From Aggregatilineales bacterium (GTDB lineage: Bacteria > Chloroflexota > Anaerolineae > Aggregatilineales > Ch27), in NCBI GenBank assembly GCA_029976005.1, contig JARKOQ010000208.1, positions 62,001 to 126,000 on the forward strand: DNA of 64,000 nucleotides, read 5' to 3'. The notes below the pieces were generated by a model, which saw only the letters and a list, made by a program, of their open reading frames with translations, made no database searches and was not told the origin of the DNA. Every line of letters begins with the position of its first letter. Positions within the stretch are counted from its first letter, which is position 1. The position numbers and the translations under genes are program-made. This document shows positions 34,637-43,600 of this stretch, piece by piece.

Positions 34637-35678
34637 GCTTTCGCGGATTCTGGGATCGGTGGTGGCCAACGCCACCCCGCTGGTGATCGCCAGCATTGGC
34701 GAGACCATCACCGAGCGGGTGGGGGTGATCAACCTGTCGTTGGACGGGAGCATCACCCTGGCGGCGATGCTGTCCTTCGTGGTGGCTTATTCGACGGGCA
34801 GCGCCGCCGCCGGTTTGCTGGCGGGTATGCTGGCGGGCATGCTGATCGCGCTGCTGATCGTCGTGGCCAGCATCGAGCTGCGCCAGGATCAGGTGGCGGT
34901 TGGCTTCGTGCTGACGATGCTGGCGGCCGACCTGGCCCAGTTCCTGGGCCAGAACTACACCCGCCGTCCGGGGCCGACCTTCCCAACCGTGCCGGTCCCG
35001 CTGCTGGCGGAGGTGCCCTTCCTGGGCAATTTCCTGTTCAATCACAACATCCTGATTTATTTCAGCTTCCTGCTGCTTTTCGCCACGTGGTACGTGATGT
35101 ACCGCACGCGCTGGGGGCTGGCTCTGCGGGCGGTGGGCGAGCGTCCGGCGACGGCCTTCGCACGCGGCACCAACGTCAACCGCACGCGCTACCTGTATGC
35201 GGCGCTGGGCGGGGCGCTGGTCGGCCTGGCCGGGGCGAGCTACTCCCTGGCGATCAAGGCGGGCTGGGCCAATCCGCCCGTGATGCGCGGCGACGGCTGG
35301 ATCGCGCTGGCGATCGTGATCTTCGGCGGGTGGCATCCGGTGCGGGTGGCCTTCGGCGCGTACCTGTTCGCCGGGCTGCGCATCCTGGCAAGCACGATCC
35401 AGCAGACCACGGATTTCCCGTTGGTGCTGGTCAACGCGGTGCCGTGGGTGTTGATGATCCTGACCCTGCTGATGGTCTCCAGCGGGGCGGTGGACTGGTT
35501 GATGCGCTTCACGCCGCGCCGGCTGCGCTGGGTGGTCCGGCTGCTGGCGCTGTTTGGAGTGCGCGGCCAGGAGGAGACCGCCGCCAGCCGGACGCCGGGC
35601 CGGCTGCGTCGGGTGCTGCGCAACTTCCTGCGCTCCGATCCGCCGGGCGCGCTTGGCTCGACTTTCTCCCGCGAGTAA
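34629..35678 (+). CDS. BMP-type ABC importer permease, subunit 2
   Basis: This 349-residue membrane protein of the same family has the equivalent motif ERVGVINLSLDGSITLAAM and a conserved cytoplasmic loop RTRWGLALRAVGERPATAFARGTNV. About nine helices are predicted. The last 70 residues form a charged cytoplasmic tail (RRVLRNFLRSDPPG) that is longer than usual. It is the last gene of the operon, followed by a terminator whose stem overlaps the next gene's promoter. Confidence 0.93.
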   Translation: MDELSRILGSVVANATPLVIASIGETITERVGVINLSLDGSITLAAMLSFVVAYSTGSAAAGLLAGMLAGMLIALLIVVASIELRQDQVAVGFVLTMLAADLAQFLGQNYTRRPGPTFPTVPVPLLAEVPFLGNFLFNHNILIYFSFLLLFATWYVMYRTRWGLALRAVGERPATAFARGTNVNRTRYLYAALGGALVGLAGASYSLAIKAGWANPPVMRGDGWIALAIVIFGGWHPVRVAFGAYLFAGLRILASTIQQTTDFPLVLVNAVPWVLMILTLLMVSSGAVDWLMRFTPRRLRWVVRLLALFGVRGQEETAASRTPGRLRRVLRNFLRSDPPGALGSTFSRE

Positions 35679-35707
35679 GCGGGCGGGACTCTCCCCATGA
35701 ATCGACG

Positions 35708-35743
35708 CCGGCCGGGAAATTGATCTCCCGGCCGGTTGTGTTT
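35708..35743 (+). terminator. Intrinsic terminator of the BMP importer operon
   Basis: CCGGCCGGGA (35708-35717) and TCCCGGCCGG (35726-35735) form a 10-bp stem with an 8-base loop, followed by TTGTGTTT. Confidence 0.85.
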
Positions 35744-35748
35744 ATAAT
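35720..35748 (+). promoter_or_regulatory. Promoter of the AlkZ-related gene, embedded in the preceding terminator
   Basis: TTGATC (35720-35725), a 17-base spacer and a perfect TATAAT (35743-35748) make a good sigma-70-type promoter. Its -35 lies in the terminator loop and its spacer contains the terminator's right arm. The predicted start is about 35755, giving a 33-base leader before ATG 35788. Confidence 0.75.
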
Positions 35749-35787
35749 GAACCCTGTTAGAAAATTTGTTCTCAGGGGTGGGTTGCC

Positions 35788-36663
35788 ATGTTGATTCTCC
35801 AGCCGGATTGGATTGCGACCGAGCGCGAGCGACGTTACCGCCGCCTGCCGGCGCTGCGCGTGCAGACCATCGAGGCCGCGACGGCATTCATCGACGACGT
35901 GGGCTTTGCCATGTTCTGGCCGATCAAGGACATCGAAGCGCCGAGTCTGTTCCATGCCATCGCCGGGCGCGAGCGCAGCGTCCCCAACGAGCACGACGAT
36001 CCGGACATCAGCAAGTGCTGGGGCTGGAAGGACGACTCGCTGGGCGGGCCGCGCTGGTACTACAGCCACCTGCTGCGCCGCAAGGCGACCCTGGTTGCGC
36101 CGCGCCTGTGGGCGGCTTTCTACGCTCTGACACGCAACTATGGCGACCTGCGCGACTATCTGGAGCAGGTGCGCGACGGGATCATGACGCACGAGGCGCG
36201 CCTGATCTACGAGGCGCTGCTGGAGCACGGCCCGTTGCACACGGTCGAGCTGCGGCGCAAGACCGGCATGACGGCCAACGAGAGCAAGGCGCGCTTCGAG
36301 CGCGGCCTGCTGGCCCTCCAGGTGGACATGAAGGCGCTGCCGGTGGGAGTGGCGGAGGCCGGGGCGTGGCGCTACAGCTTCGTCTACGACATCCCGATGC
36401 GCCACTATCCGGGCCTGGCGGAGCAGGCGCGCCAGATCGGGACGCGCCAGGCCTGGGAGCTGCTGATCGGCCAGCACATTGACAACATCGTGGTTGCCAG
36501 CACCCGGCAGATCGGCCAGCTCTTCCATGTGTTCGAGCCGACAGCCCGCGAGTTGGAGCGCGCGCTGGAGAGCCTGGTTGGGGCCGGGCGAATCGAGGCG
36601 GCCCGGATCGAGGGCGGGGGCGAGGTGTGGGTCTCCAGGCGGGTGCTGGACGGGGCGTGCTGA
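35788..36663 (+). CDS. AlkZ-related winged-helix protein
   Basis: This 291-residue protein resembles the family annotated as AlkZ/YcaQ-related, whose full-length members are DNA glycosylases that unhook crosslinks. Here FIDDVGFAMFWPIKDIEAPSLFHAIAGR, CWGWKDD, and RWYYSHLLRRKATLVAPRLWAAFYAL are followed by winged-helix segments (LIYEALLEHGPLHTVELRRKTGM). The usual AlkZ catalytic QxQ/D motif is not obvious, so glycosylase activity is doubtful. The protein may only bind DNA. It has its own promoter and terminator. The assignment rests on my memory of the family's sequence pattern. Confidence 0.6.
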   Translation: MLILQPDWIATERERRYRRLPALRVQTIEAATAFIDDVGFAMFWPIKDIEAPSLFHAIAGRERSVPNEHDDPDISKCWGWKDDSLGGPRWYYSHLLRRKATLVAPRLWAAFYALTRNYGDLRDYLEQVRDGIMTHEARLIYEALLEHGPLHTVELRRKTGMTANESKARFERGLLALQVDMKALPVGVAEAGAWRYSFVYDIPMRHYPGLAEQARQIGTRQAWELLIGQHIDNIVVASTRQIGQLFHVFEPTARELERALESLVGAGRIEAARIEGGGEVWVSRRVLDGAC

Positions 36664-36697
36664 GCGCCGGTCGAGTTGGCGGCCGGGCAGCTTTTCA

Positions 36698-36786
36698 ATT
36701 CAACACAGATAACATGGATGAAACGGAAAGACACCGTTTGATGGGGGCTGCGACTCCGCGCTGGCGGGGTGGGGATGCCCCCTTTT
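36698..36786 (+). terminator. Dispersed-repeat fragment and hairpin after the AlkZ-related gene
   Basis: TCAACACAGATAACATGGATG (about 36700-36720) resembles the left arm of the inverted repeat at 12587. It is followed by GGGGGC (36743-36748) and GCCCCC (36777-36782) with TTTTGATTT, a long-looped terminator-like hairpin for the rightward gene. Confidence 0.45.
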
Positions 36787-36830
36787 GATTTCTCCGCTTG
36801 CCGCTTGTTTCCTCGCCGCCTGCCTCATTG

Positions 36831-37757
36831 TCATTCCGCGCGCGGGTTGTAGGCCGGGGCGGCATACAGGGCGCGCAGGGTGTTCAGATCGCGCTGGCTG
36901 TAGCGCGCTTCGGAGCAGGTCTGCATGAAGTACATGATGTCGCCCCGGCTGGGGCTGTGCACCAGCAGGCCGAGGGCGTGGGTCAGCTCGTGGAGCAGGG
37001 TATTCGCGAAGCAGTCATCCGTTGCGTGCATCCATACCGTGTTGATCAGGATGCCCACGCTGGTGAAGATCGGCGAGGTACAACCCGCGGCGACCTCGAT
37101 GTGATTGCAACTGGCGTAGGTGTTGAACTGCTCATCGGTCATCAGCCACAGGGTGATGTGCGCGAAAAGCCGATCCTCGACGCGCTGGATGGGCACGACC
37201 TGGTTGATTTCCCGGATGGCGGCGTCGACGATGGCTTCCTGCTGCGGGGTCAGCTCGACGCCACCGTAGCCGCCGACCCACAGGTTGATTGGGAAGACCG
37301 TGAACCGGGCGAAACTGCCATCCGGAAACTGGTAGTCCCACATGCCGCCCTCGCCGTCGCCTTCCCAATAGGTGTTGGCAAGCTGGGTCGGGGAGAGCGT
37401 CGGCGCGCGAGTCGGCAGGGGCAGAGTCGCGGTCGGCGTGGGCGTCAGGGTGGGGGCCAGGGTCGCGGTGACCGTCCAGGTGGGCGGCAGCGTGGCCCGC
37501 GCGGCGGGTTCGGCGGGCGGCCGGGTGGGGGGATCGGTCGGCGTGGCCTTGGCGGCTGCTTTGGTCTCCTCGGCCCCGGCGGTCGCCGAGGGGAGGACCG
37601 CCACGGTTGGAATGGCGGCCAGGCTCGTCGGGCGCGAACCCTGGGTCGCCAGCAGCACGACCACGAGCAGAACGACCAGCGCGATCGCGGCGATTCCACC
37701 GAGCAGGAGGGCTGGCCCGATCCAGCGGGGCCGGGGGGATGGAGCGGTAGGGGACAT
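36831..37757 (-). CDS. Membrane-anchored metzincin-like metalloprotease
   Basis: The 308-residue frame starts at ATG 37757 (a GTG one codon earlier is possible). A single N-terminal membrane helix (about 14-37) is followed by a Pro/Thr/Ala-rich stalk (about 45-125) and a compact C-terminal domain. That domain has HELTHALGLLVHS (256-268), the HExxHxxGxxH zinc signature of metzincins, and a downstream Met-turn candidate in RGDIMYFM. Four Cys (positions about 218, 226, 249, 281) could make disulfides, consistent with an extracellular domain. It resembles matrixin-type or other secreted peptidases. The substrate is unknown. The gene stands alone on its strand. Confidence 0.82.
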   Translation of the reverse strand: MSPTAPSPRPRWIGPALLLGGIAAIALVVLLVVVLLATQGSRPTSLAAIPTVAVLPSATAGAEETKAAAKATPTDPPTRPPAEPAARATLPPTWTVTATLAPTLTPTPTATLPLPTRAPTLSPTQLANTYWEGDGEGGMWDYQFPDGSFARFTVFPINLWVGGYGGVELTPQQEAIVDAAIREINQVVPIQRVEDRLFAHITLWLMTDEQFNTYASCNHIEVAAGCTSPIFTSVGILINTVWMHATDDCFANTLLHELTHALGLLVHSPSRGDIMYFMQTCSEARYSQRDLNTLRALYAAPAYNPRAE

Positions 37758-37852
37758 CACACGGACCTGTGGTGCGACATTGTGTTGACGAAGCGCAAAG
37801 TCAGTTCGATTGTATCACAATTCTTTAGTGCGCATCCCCGCCTTGCTGGCAC

Positions 37853-37881
37853 AAAAAAGCCCCTCCGGGGAGCGGAGGGGC
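37853..37881 (-). terminator. Intrinsic terminator of prs
   Basis: On the leftward strand GCCCCTCCG (37881-37873) pairs with CGGAGGGGC (37867-37859) and is followed by TTTTTT. Confidence 0.93.
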
Positions 37882-37899
37882 CAGATTGGGTGAGGTGGA

Positions 37900-38916
37900 C
37901 TATTCGTCGAACAACTGCCCGACGCTGCTGCCCTCGTGGGCGCGGATGATGACCTCCGCCAGCAGCGGGGCGATGGACAGGATGGTCATGTTGGGCAGGC
38001 GCTTGGCCTCCGGGATCGGCACCGTGTTGGTGGTGATGATCTCCTTGATGGGCAGGGAAGCCAGCCGCTCCACGCCGGTGCCGCTCAGGATGGCGTGCGT
38101 GAAGGCCAGGTAGATGTCCTTCGCGCCGCGATCCTTGACGGTGCGCACCGCGTTGGCGACGCTCTTGGCTGTGTTGACCTCGTCGTCGACCAGGATCACG
38201 TTCTTGTCCTGGACGTCGCCGATCATGGACAGCATTTCCGGGCTTTCGGCGTTGGTGGAGCGGCGCTTTTCCACGAAGGCCAGCGGGCAGTTCAGCCGGT
38301 TGGCGTAATTGCGGGCGCGCTTGGCGAAGCCCAGGTCGGTCGTGACCACGACGGCGTCTTCGATCTTCAAATCCAGCAGGTAATCGCTGAGCAGATAAAA
38401 GGCGCTCAGCGTGTCGCCGGGGATATTGAAGAAACCCTGAATCTGGCCGGAATGCAGATCGACCGTGATGTAGCGGTCGGCCCCGGCCACCTGGATCATG
38501 TCGGCGATGAGGCGAGCCGTGATCGGGACGCGCGGCTGATCCTTCTTGTCGGAGCGGGCGTAGCTGAGGTAGGGGATCACGGCGGTGATACGCCCGGCCG
38601 AGTCGCGCTTGAAGGTGTCCATCATGATCAGCAATTCCATGATGTTGTCGCTGACCGGCGAGCACAGGGTCTGGACGAGGTACACGTCCTGGCCCCGGAC
38701 GCTCTCCTGAAGCTGGACAAAGATGTTCTCATTGGAGAACTGCACACGGTCGTATTCTCCCGGTTCCAGGCCCAGGTAGGTGCAGATTTCCTTGCCGACT
38801 TCCTGGCTGCCTGAACCGCAGAAGACCTTGATCTCGCCGTACAGGTTGCTTTCCGAGCGGGCATGATACTTGCGGAAGTACCGGGTTCCGGGAACCTTGT
38901 GCGCAGTGGGACACAT
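37900..38916 (-). CDS. prs: Ribose-phosphate pyrophosphokinase
   Basis: Prs makes PRPP from ribose-5-phosphate and ATP for nucleotide, His and Trp synthesis. ATG 38916 (MCPTAHKVPG) follows AGGAG at a longish distance and gives 338 residues; a longer frame upstream overlaps meaB and is unlikely. Motifs are FSNENIFVQLQESVRGQDVYLVQT (ATP/regulatory region), IPYLSYARSDKK (flexible-loop Arg/Asp region), TVDLHSGQIQGFF, KRRS and the PRPP loop VILVDDEVNTAKSV. VDDEVNT varies from the usual VDDMIDTGGT, so this belongs to a divergent Prs branch. It is the last gene of a leftward group with meaB and the mutase subunit. Confidence 0.9.
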   Translation of the reverse strand: MCPTAHKVPGTRYFRKYHARSESNLYGEIKVFCGSGSQEVGKEICTYLGLEPGEYDRVQFSNENIFVQLQESVRGQDVYLVQTLCSPVSDNIMELLIMMDTFKRDSAGRITAVIPYLSYARSDKKDQPRVPITARLIADMIQVAGADRYITVDLHSGQIQGFFNIPGDTLSAFYLLSDYLLDLKIEDAVVVTTDLGFAKRARNYANRLNCPLAFVEKRRSTNAESPEMLSMIGDVQDKNVILVDDEVNTAKSVANAVRTVKDRGAKDIYLAFTHAILSGTGVERLASLPIKEIITTNTVPIPEAKRLPNMTILSIAPLLAEVIIRAHEGSSVGQLFDE

Positions 38917-38959
38917 GGGCTTGAATGACTCCTGATCTCTCTGTCTACCTGATGCTACG

Positions 38960-39979
38960 TCAATGCGCCTGATGGTTGGTCCGGTCGAGGAGCTGGTCCA
39001 CCGCCGCCGATGGGGCAAGTTCGCGCCGGGCGAGCCGGTCAATCGTCGTCCGCAGGGTGGCTGGCCCGACCGCGCGAACGAAATCCGCCAGCAGGGCTTG
39101 CTGGAGGCGGGCGGCCAGGTCGGCTTCGATGTGCACCCGCTCCCAGCGGGCCAGGGACCCGCTGCGCTGGAGATAGTCGCGGTGCGCGTCGATCGCGGCC
39201 AGCAGGTCGTCGATCCCGGTACCGGCAGTCGCCACACTCTCAATAATGGGCGGTTGCCAGCCTTCACCGTCGGGTTCCGCATGCAACGGCGTCTCGCTTT
39301 GATCCAGCAGCCGGCCGTGATGCCAGGCGCGGCCCGCCTGCGAACGCCCCAGGTCGAGCATGGCTTTCAACGCCCGGACGGTATTCTGGGCGTCCGGCCG
39401 GTCGGCCTTGTTGACGACCAGGATGTCGGCGATCTCCAGGATGCCGGCCTTGATGGCCTGCACATCGTCGCCCAGGCCGGGCGCTTCGACGACCAGGGTC
39501 GTGTGGGCTTCGCGGGCGATGTCGACCTCGCTCTGGCCCGCGCCGACCGTCTCAATCAGGATAACGTCAAACCCGGCCGCGTCAAGGGCGTGAACGGCGT
39601 CCCCGGTCGTGCGGGCCAATCCGCCGAGGCTGCCCCGCGTGGCCATGCTGCGAATGAAGACGCCGCGATCCCCCGCCAGATCGCGCATCCGGATGCGATC
39701 CCCCAGGACGGCGCCGCCCGAAAACGGGCTGGTGGGGTCCACGGCGATGATGCCGACGGTGCGTCCCCTGGCCCGGTAGGCATGGGCCAGGCTGTTGACC
39801 AGCGAGCTTTTCCCGGCGCCCGGCGAGCCGGTGACCCCAATTCGGTGGGCGCGGCCCGTGAAGGGATAGAGTTCGGCCAGGGCGGCGCGGGCCTCAGGGT
39901 GTTCGTCCTGGATGTAAGACAGCAGCCGGGCCAGGGCGCGGCGATTGCCAGCGCGGAGCTGTTCCACCAACTCAAGCAT
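38960..39979 (-). CDS. meaB: MeaB-like GTPase, methylmalonyl-CoA mutase chaperone
   Basis: MeaB (ArgK/MMAA family) is a G3E GTPase that protects and reloads the B12 cofactor of methylmalonyl-CoA mutase. The 339-residue protein has the P-loop GSPGAGKSSL (51-60), VDPTSPFSGGAVLGDRIRM, the family's FIRSMATRGSLGGLA, IETVGAGQSEVDI and the base-recognition motif NKAD. It starts two bases after the B12-binding subunit gene, which supports this partner. A 43-base gap separates it from prs. Confidence 0.95.
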   Translation of the reverse strand: MLELVEQLRAGNRRALARLLSYIQDEHPEARAALAELYPFTGRAHRIGVTGSPGAGKSSLVNSLAHAYRARGRTVGIIAVDPTSPFSGGAVLGDRIRMRDLAGDRGVFIRSMATRGSLGGLARTTGDAVHALDAAGFDVILIETVGAGQSEVDIAREAHTTLVVEAPGLGDDVQAIKAGILEIADILVVNKADRPDAQNTVRALKAMLDLGRSQAGRAWHHGRLLDQSETPLHAEPDGEGWQPPIIESVATAGTGIDDLLAAIDAHRDYLQRSGSLARWERVHIEADLAARLQQALLADFVRAVGPATLRTTIDRLARRELAPSAAVDQLLDRTNHQAH

Positions 39980-39981
39980 GC

Positions 39982-40389
39982 CTACTCCGCTGCGGCTCCG
40001 ACCATCCGGTGGATATCGGCGATGATGTCGGCGGTGCTGGAGCCGGGGCCATACACTCCGGCGATCCCCATCGCCTTCAGGGCGGCGATATCTTCTTCCG
40101 GGATGATCCCGCCGATGATCACGCGGACTTCGGCCAGGTCGTTCTCGCGCAGCAGTTCCAGGATGCGCGGCGCGAGGGCCATGTGCGCTCCGCTCAGGAT
40201 GCTCAGGCCGATGAGGTCCACGTCTTCCTGGAGCGCGGCTTCGACGATCATCTCCGGCGTCTGCCGCAGGCCGGTGTAGATGACTTCCATCCCGGCGTCG
40301 CGCAGGGCGCGGGCAATCACTTTAGCGCCCCGGTCGTGACCATCCAGACCGGGCTTGGCGACCAGGACACGGAGTTTCCGTTCGGGCAT
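39982..40389 (-). CDS. Methylmalonyl-CoA mutase, B12-binding subunit
   Basis: This 135-residue protein is a stand-alone cobalamin-binding domain. [14 protein letters not shown] carries the DxHxxG motif that provides the cobalt-ligating His. [10 protein letters not shown] and [11 protein letters not shown] give the conserved SxL and GG motifs. Such domains form the C-terminal part or small subunit of acyl-CoA mutases (methylmalonyl-, ethylmalonyl- or isobutyryl-type). The large TIM-barrel subunit is absent from the window. It is first in the transcript with meaB and prs. A leftward TATAAT at 40442-40437 may be its promoter. Confidence 0.92.
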   Translation of the reverse strand: MPERKLRVLVAKPGLDGHDRGAKVIARALRDAGMEVIYTGLRQTPEMIVEAALQEDVDLIGLSILSGAHMALAPRILELLRENDLAEVRVIIGGIIPEEDIAALKAMGIAGVYGPGSSTADIIADIHRMVGAAAE

Positions 40390-40452
40390 GAAACGCCAAC
40401 CTTTTCACATGGGCGAACAACGCTAAACTCTGGAACATTATAGCCGGATTCC

Positions 40453-40526
40453 TGCTATACTGAAACAGAACACACACCGGCTACCCGTCCCATGAAACAG
40501 CGACCATCCCCCGATTGTGCTAGAAT
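40453..40526 (+). promoter_or_regulatory. Two extended -10 elements ahead of the four-GAF sensor kinase
   Basis: TGC-TATACT (40453-40461) and TGC-TAGAAT (40518-40526) both have the TGn extension. The second gives an 86-base distance to the GTG start and is nearly the same as the element ahead of the other large kinase (TGC-TAGAAT, 53942-53950). Confidence 0.5.
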
Positions 40527-40612
40527 CATAAGCTATCATTGACTGCGGGTCTATACCGAACCTGAGCGTTTATGGAGTTGGCGCGGAATTCCGCCGGAGT
40601 AGAGGACAAGAC

Positions 40613-43600
40613 GTGGCATCGGCAACCAGGAACGACTCGACCCCGAAACGCAAGCTACTCTGGAGTGAAGCGGCAGGCAAGCTGCTGGCGCTCGTCTCGG
40701 TGGCTGCCGCCGCGATTCTCCTGATCGTGTATGGGTGGCTGGCGCTGCGCTGGCAGCAGCAGCCGTTCGTTGGCGCGTTCTTTTCGTACATGCTGAGGGT
40801 GGAAAACATCCCGTCGATTTCGGGCGAGGCGCTGCCGGCATTCGCCGTGGGCGTGCGGCCCGGCGACCGGCTGATCGCCATCAACGACGTCAGGCTCAGC
40901 CAGAACCCGCACGTGGCTCAGGCCCAGTTCCAGCAGGAGCTGTCCCGTCTGGAGCCGGGCCAACTTGTCACAATGCGGCTGGCGCGCGCCGCCGGGGGGC
41001 CGACGGTCCAGACGCGGACGCAGTGCGCGCCGGACAGCGCGTCGGGGGCCGGCGACCGCCTCCTGTGCAGCACGATGTACCGCCTGGCGCCGATGCAGAC
41101 CATCGATTTCGTCAGCCTGTTCGTGGTCAGCTTCGGGGTGGGCGTGCTGGGGGTGATTTTTGCCGGCGTGCTGCTCTGGAAGCGCTGGAATCAGCCTGTC
41201 GCGCGCCAGATCGCCGTGTTGAGCGCTTTGTTGAGCGTGGTGGCGAGCGGCCTGTACGACACGTATACCGGCCATCAGATCACGCCGCTGGTGCAGCTTT
41301 CCGGCATGGTGTTGGTCGGGGGCATGCTGTTGATCCTGGCGCTGACTTTCCCCTCCGCGCAGGCTGCGTTGCGGCGGCGACCGGCCCTGCGCTTCGCGCC
41401 GCTGGCTCCGGTGGCGATCGTGCTGGGATTGATGGCGCTGATGCTGTATTCTCCCAGTCCGGACCGCGTGTGGTTCCCCGGTCCGCTGGCCTACAGCTTC
41501 GTGCTGATCTGCGCCGCGATCTATGTCGTGGCGCTGGCGCGCCGCCTGAATCAGAGCGTTTCCCCAACGGCGCGCGATCAAACCACGATTGGTCTGGTAA
41601 GCCTGCTGCTGGCGATCGCGCCGAGCGTGGTGTGGGTCATCACCATCGGGCTGCAATCCCTGTTGCCGGCGGAGAATCTCACGTTTCACTTCTCGCTGGC
41701 GACGCCGTTTTTCCTGCTGCTGCCGCTGGGATTGGTGTACGCCCTGGCCCAGGACCGGCTGCCTGACAGCGACCGGGTCATCACGCGCGGGATCGTATAC
41801 GGCCTGATGGCCGGGGGCGTGGGGGTGGGATACGGGCTGGTCGTGGCGGGCGCGACGCTGTTCGCCGGGTCGGCCGTCCAGATGAACAACCCGGTGGTGA
41901 TCGCGGTCCTGGTGTTCCTGATGGCGCTCCTGTTCGTGCCGGTGCGCAACCTGCTGGAACGACGGGTCGACAGCGCGTACTTCCGGACGCACCGGCTGTA
42001 CCAGCAGCGGGTGGAAAGCCTGGCGCAAGACCTGACTCGCGTCAATACCCTGGGCGGCATCGTGGACGCCATCCGGCGCCATCTGACCGAGACCCTGGCT
42101 CCGACTCACGCCTTCCTGTTCTTCCCCGACCCGGAGTCCGAGCAGTACATCGCACACGGCGTCCCGGTTCCGGAGACGGATGTGCGCTTCAGCGCGCGCA
42201 GCCCTCTGGTGCAGCTTCTGGGCCGCCAGCAGCGCGTTCTGTACCTGGAAGCCGGGCAGCCGCTGCCGGCCGATCTGGCCCCGGAACGGGCGCGGCTGGC
42301 GGTGCTCGGCGCGCCGGTGCTGGTGCCCCTGCGCGGGCAGGAACGGTTGAGCGGCATTCTGTTCGTCGGGCCGCGCCAGTCGTTCGAGCGCTACCACTAC
42401 GACGACCTGCGCTTCATCCAGAGTCTGGCCGATCAGGCCGCGCTGGCGGTCGAACGCGCCCAGGTTATCGCCAACCTGGAGCAGCGCGTGCGCGAGATGA
42501 ACGTGCTCGGCCAGGTGGCCCAGGCGGTCAACTTCACGATCGAATTCGACGACCTGCTGGAGCTGATCTACGCCCAGACCAACCGCGTGATCGTCGCGCC
42601 GAATTTCTACATCGCCCTGCGCGACCCGAATACCGACGAGATGTACTTCGCTTTCTACTCCGAGAGCGACGAGCGCATCCAGGAGAACGAAGGCGATCGC
42701 TGGCGCATGGGCCGCGACCTGTTGAGCGAGATCGTGCGCGGCGGCCAGCCGATGCGCGTCGAGAACTACGCGGCCGAAGCGGCCCGGCGTGGCGGATTCC
42801 AGCCGCTTAAGAACCCGAACCTCAAAGCGTGGATCGGCGTACCCCTCAGCGCGCCGGGCACGGCGATCGGCGTGATGTGCGTGGGCAGCACCCAGGCCAA
42901 TGTGACCTACGGCGACGACCAGTTGAAAATCCTGTGGCAGATTGCCGACCAGGCCGCGACCGCCATCGACAAGGCGCGGCTGTTCCGGGAGACGCAAATC
43001 CGCGCCCGCCAGCTCAGCGCCCTGAACCAGATCAGCACCCAGCTTGCCAATGTGTTCAAGGAACCGGAACGCCTGCTGGAGCTGATCACCGAAAGCGCGG
43101 TCACCATTCTGGAAGCCGAGGCCGGGTCGCTGTTGATGATCGATTCGGAAACCAACGAGCTTGAATTCAAGGTGGCGATCGGCAGCGAGGCCGATCACCT
43201 GGTCGGGACGCGCCTGGCCCCCGGCACGGGCCTGGTCGGCACGGTGGCCGACCGGGGCGAGCCGGTGATCGTCAACGATACCACCCGCGACCCGCGCTGG
43301 TTCTCCGGCGTGGACGACGACATCCAGTTCCGGACGGATACCCTGATGGCTGCGCCGCTGATTGGCTCGGCCGGCGTGATCGGGGTGCTGGAAGTGATCA
43401 ACAAGCACGATGGCGGCGTGTTCGTCGAGGATGACAAACGCCTGCTGATGACCTTCGCGGGGCAGGCGGCCATCGCCATTGAAAACGCGCGTCTGTTCCA
43501 GATGACCGACCAGCAGCTTGCGGCGCGCGTGGAAGAGCTGGACACCATGCAGCGCATCGACCGCGAGCTGAACGAGACCCTGGAACTGCGGCGCGTGCTC

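Noticed and set aside
37900-39282. N-terminally extended Prs of 460 residues
   Set aside because: The extra 122 residues overlap meaB out of frame and are Ser/Arg/Pro-rich noise; Prs proper begins at 38916.
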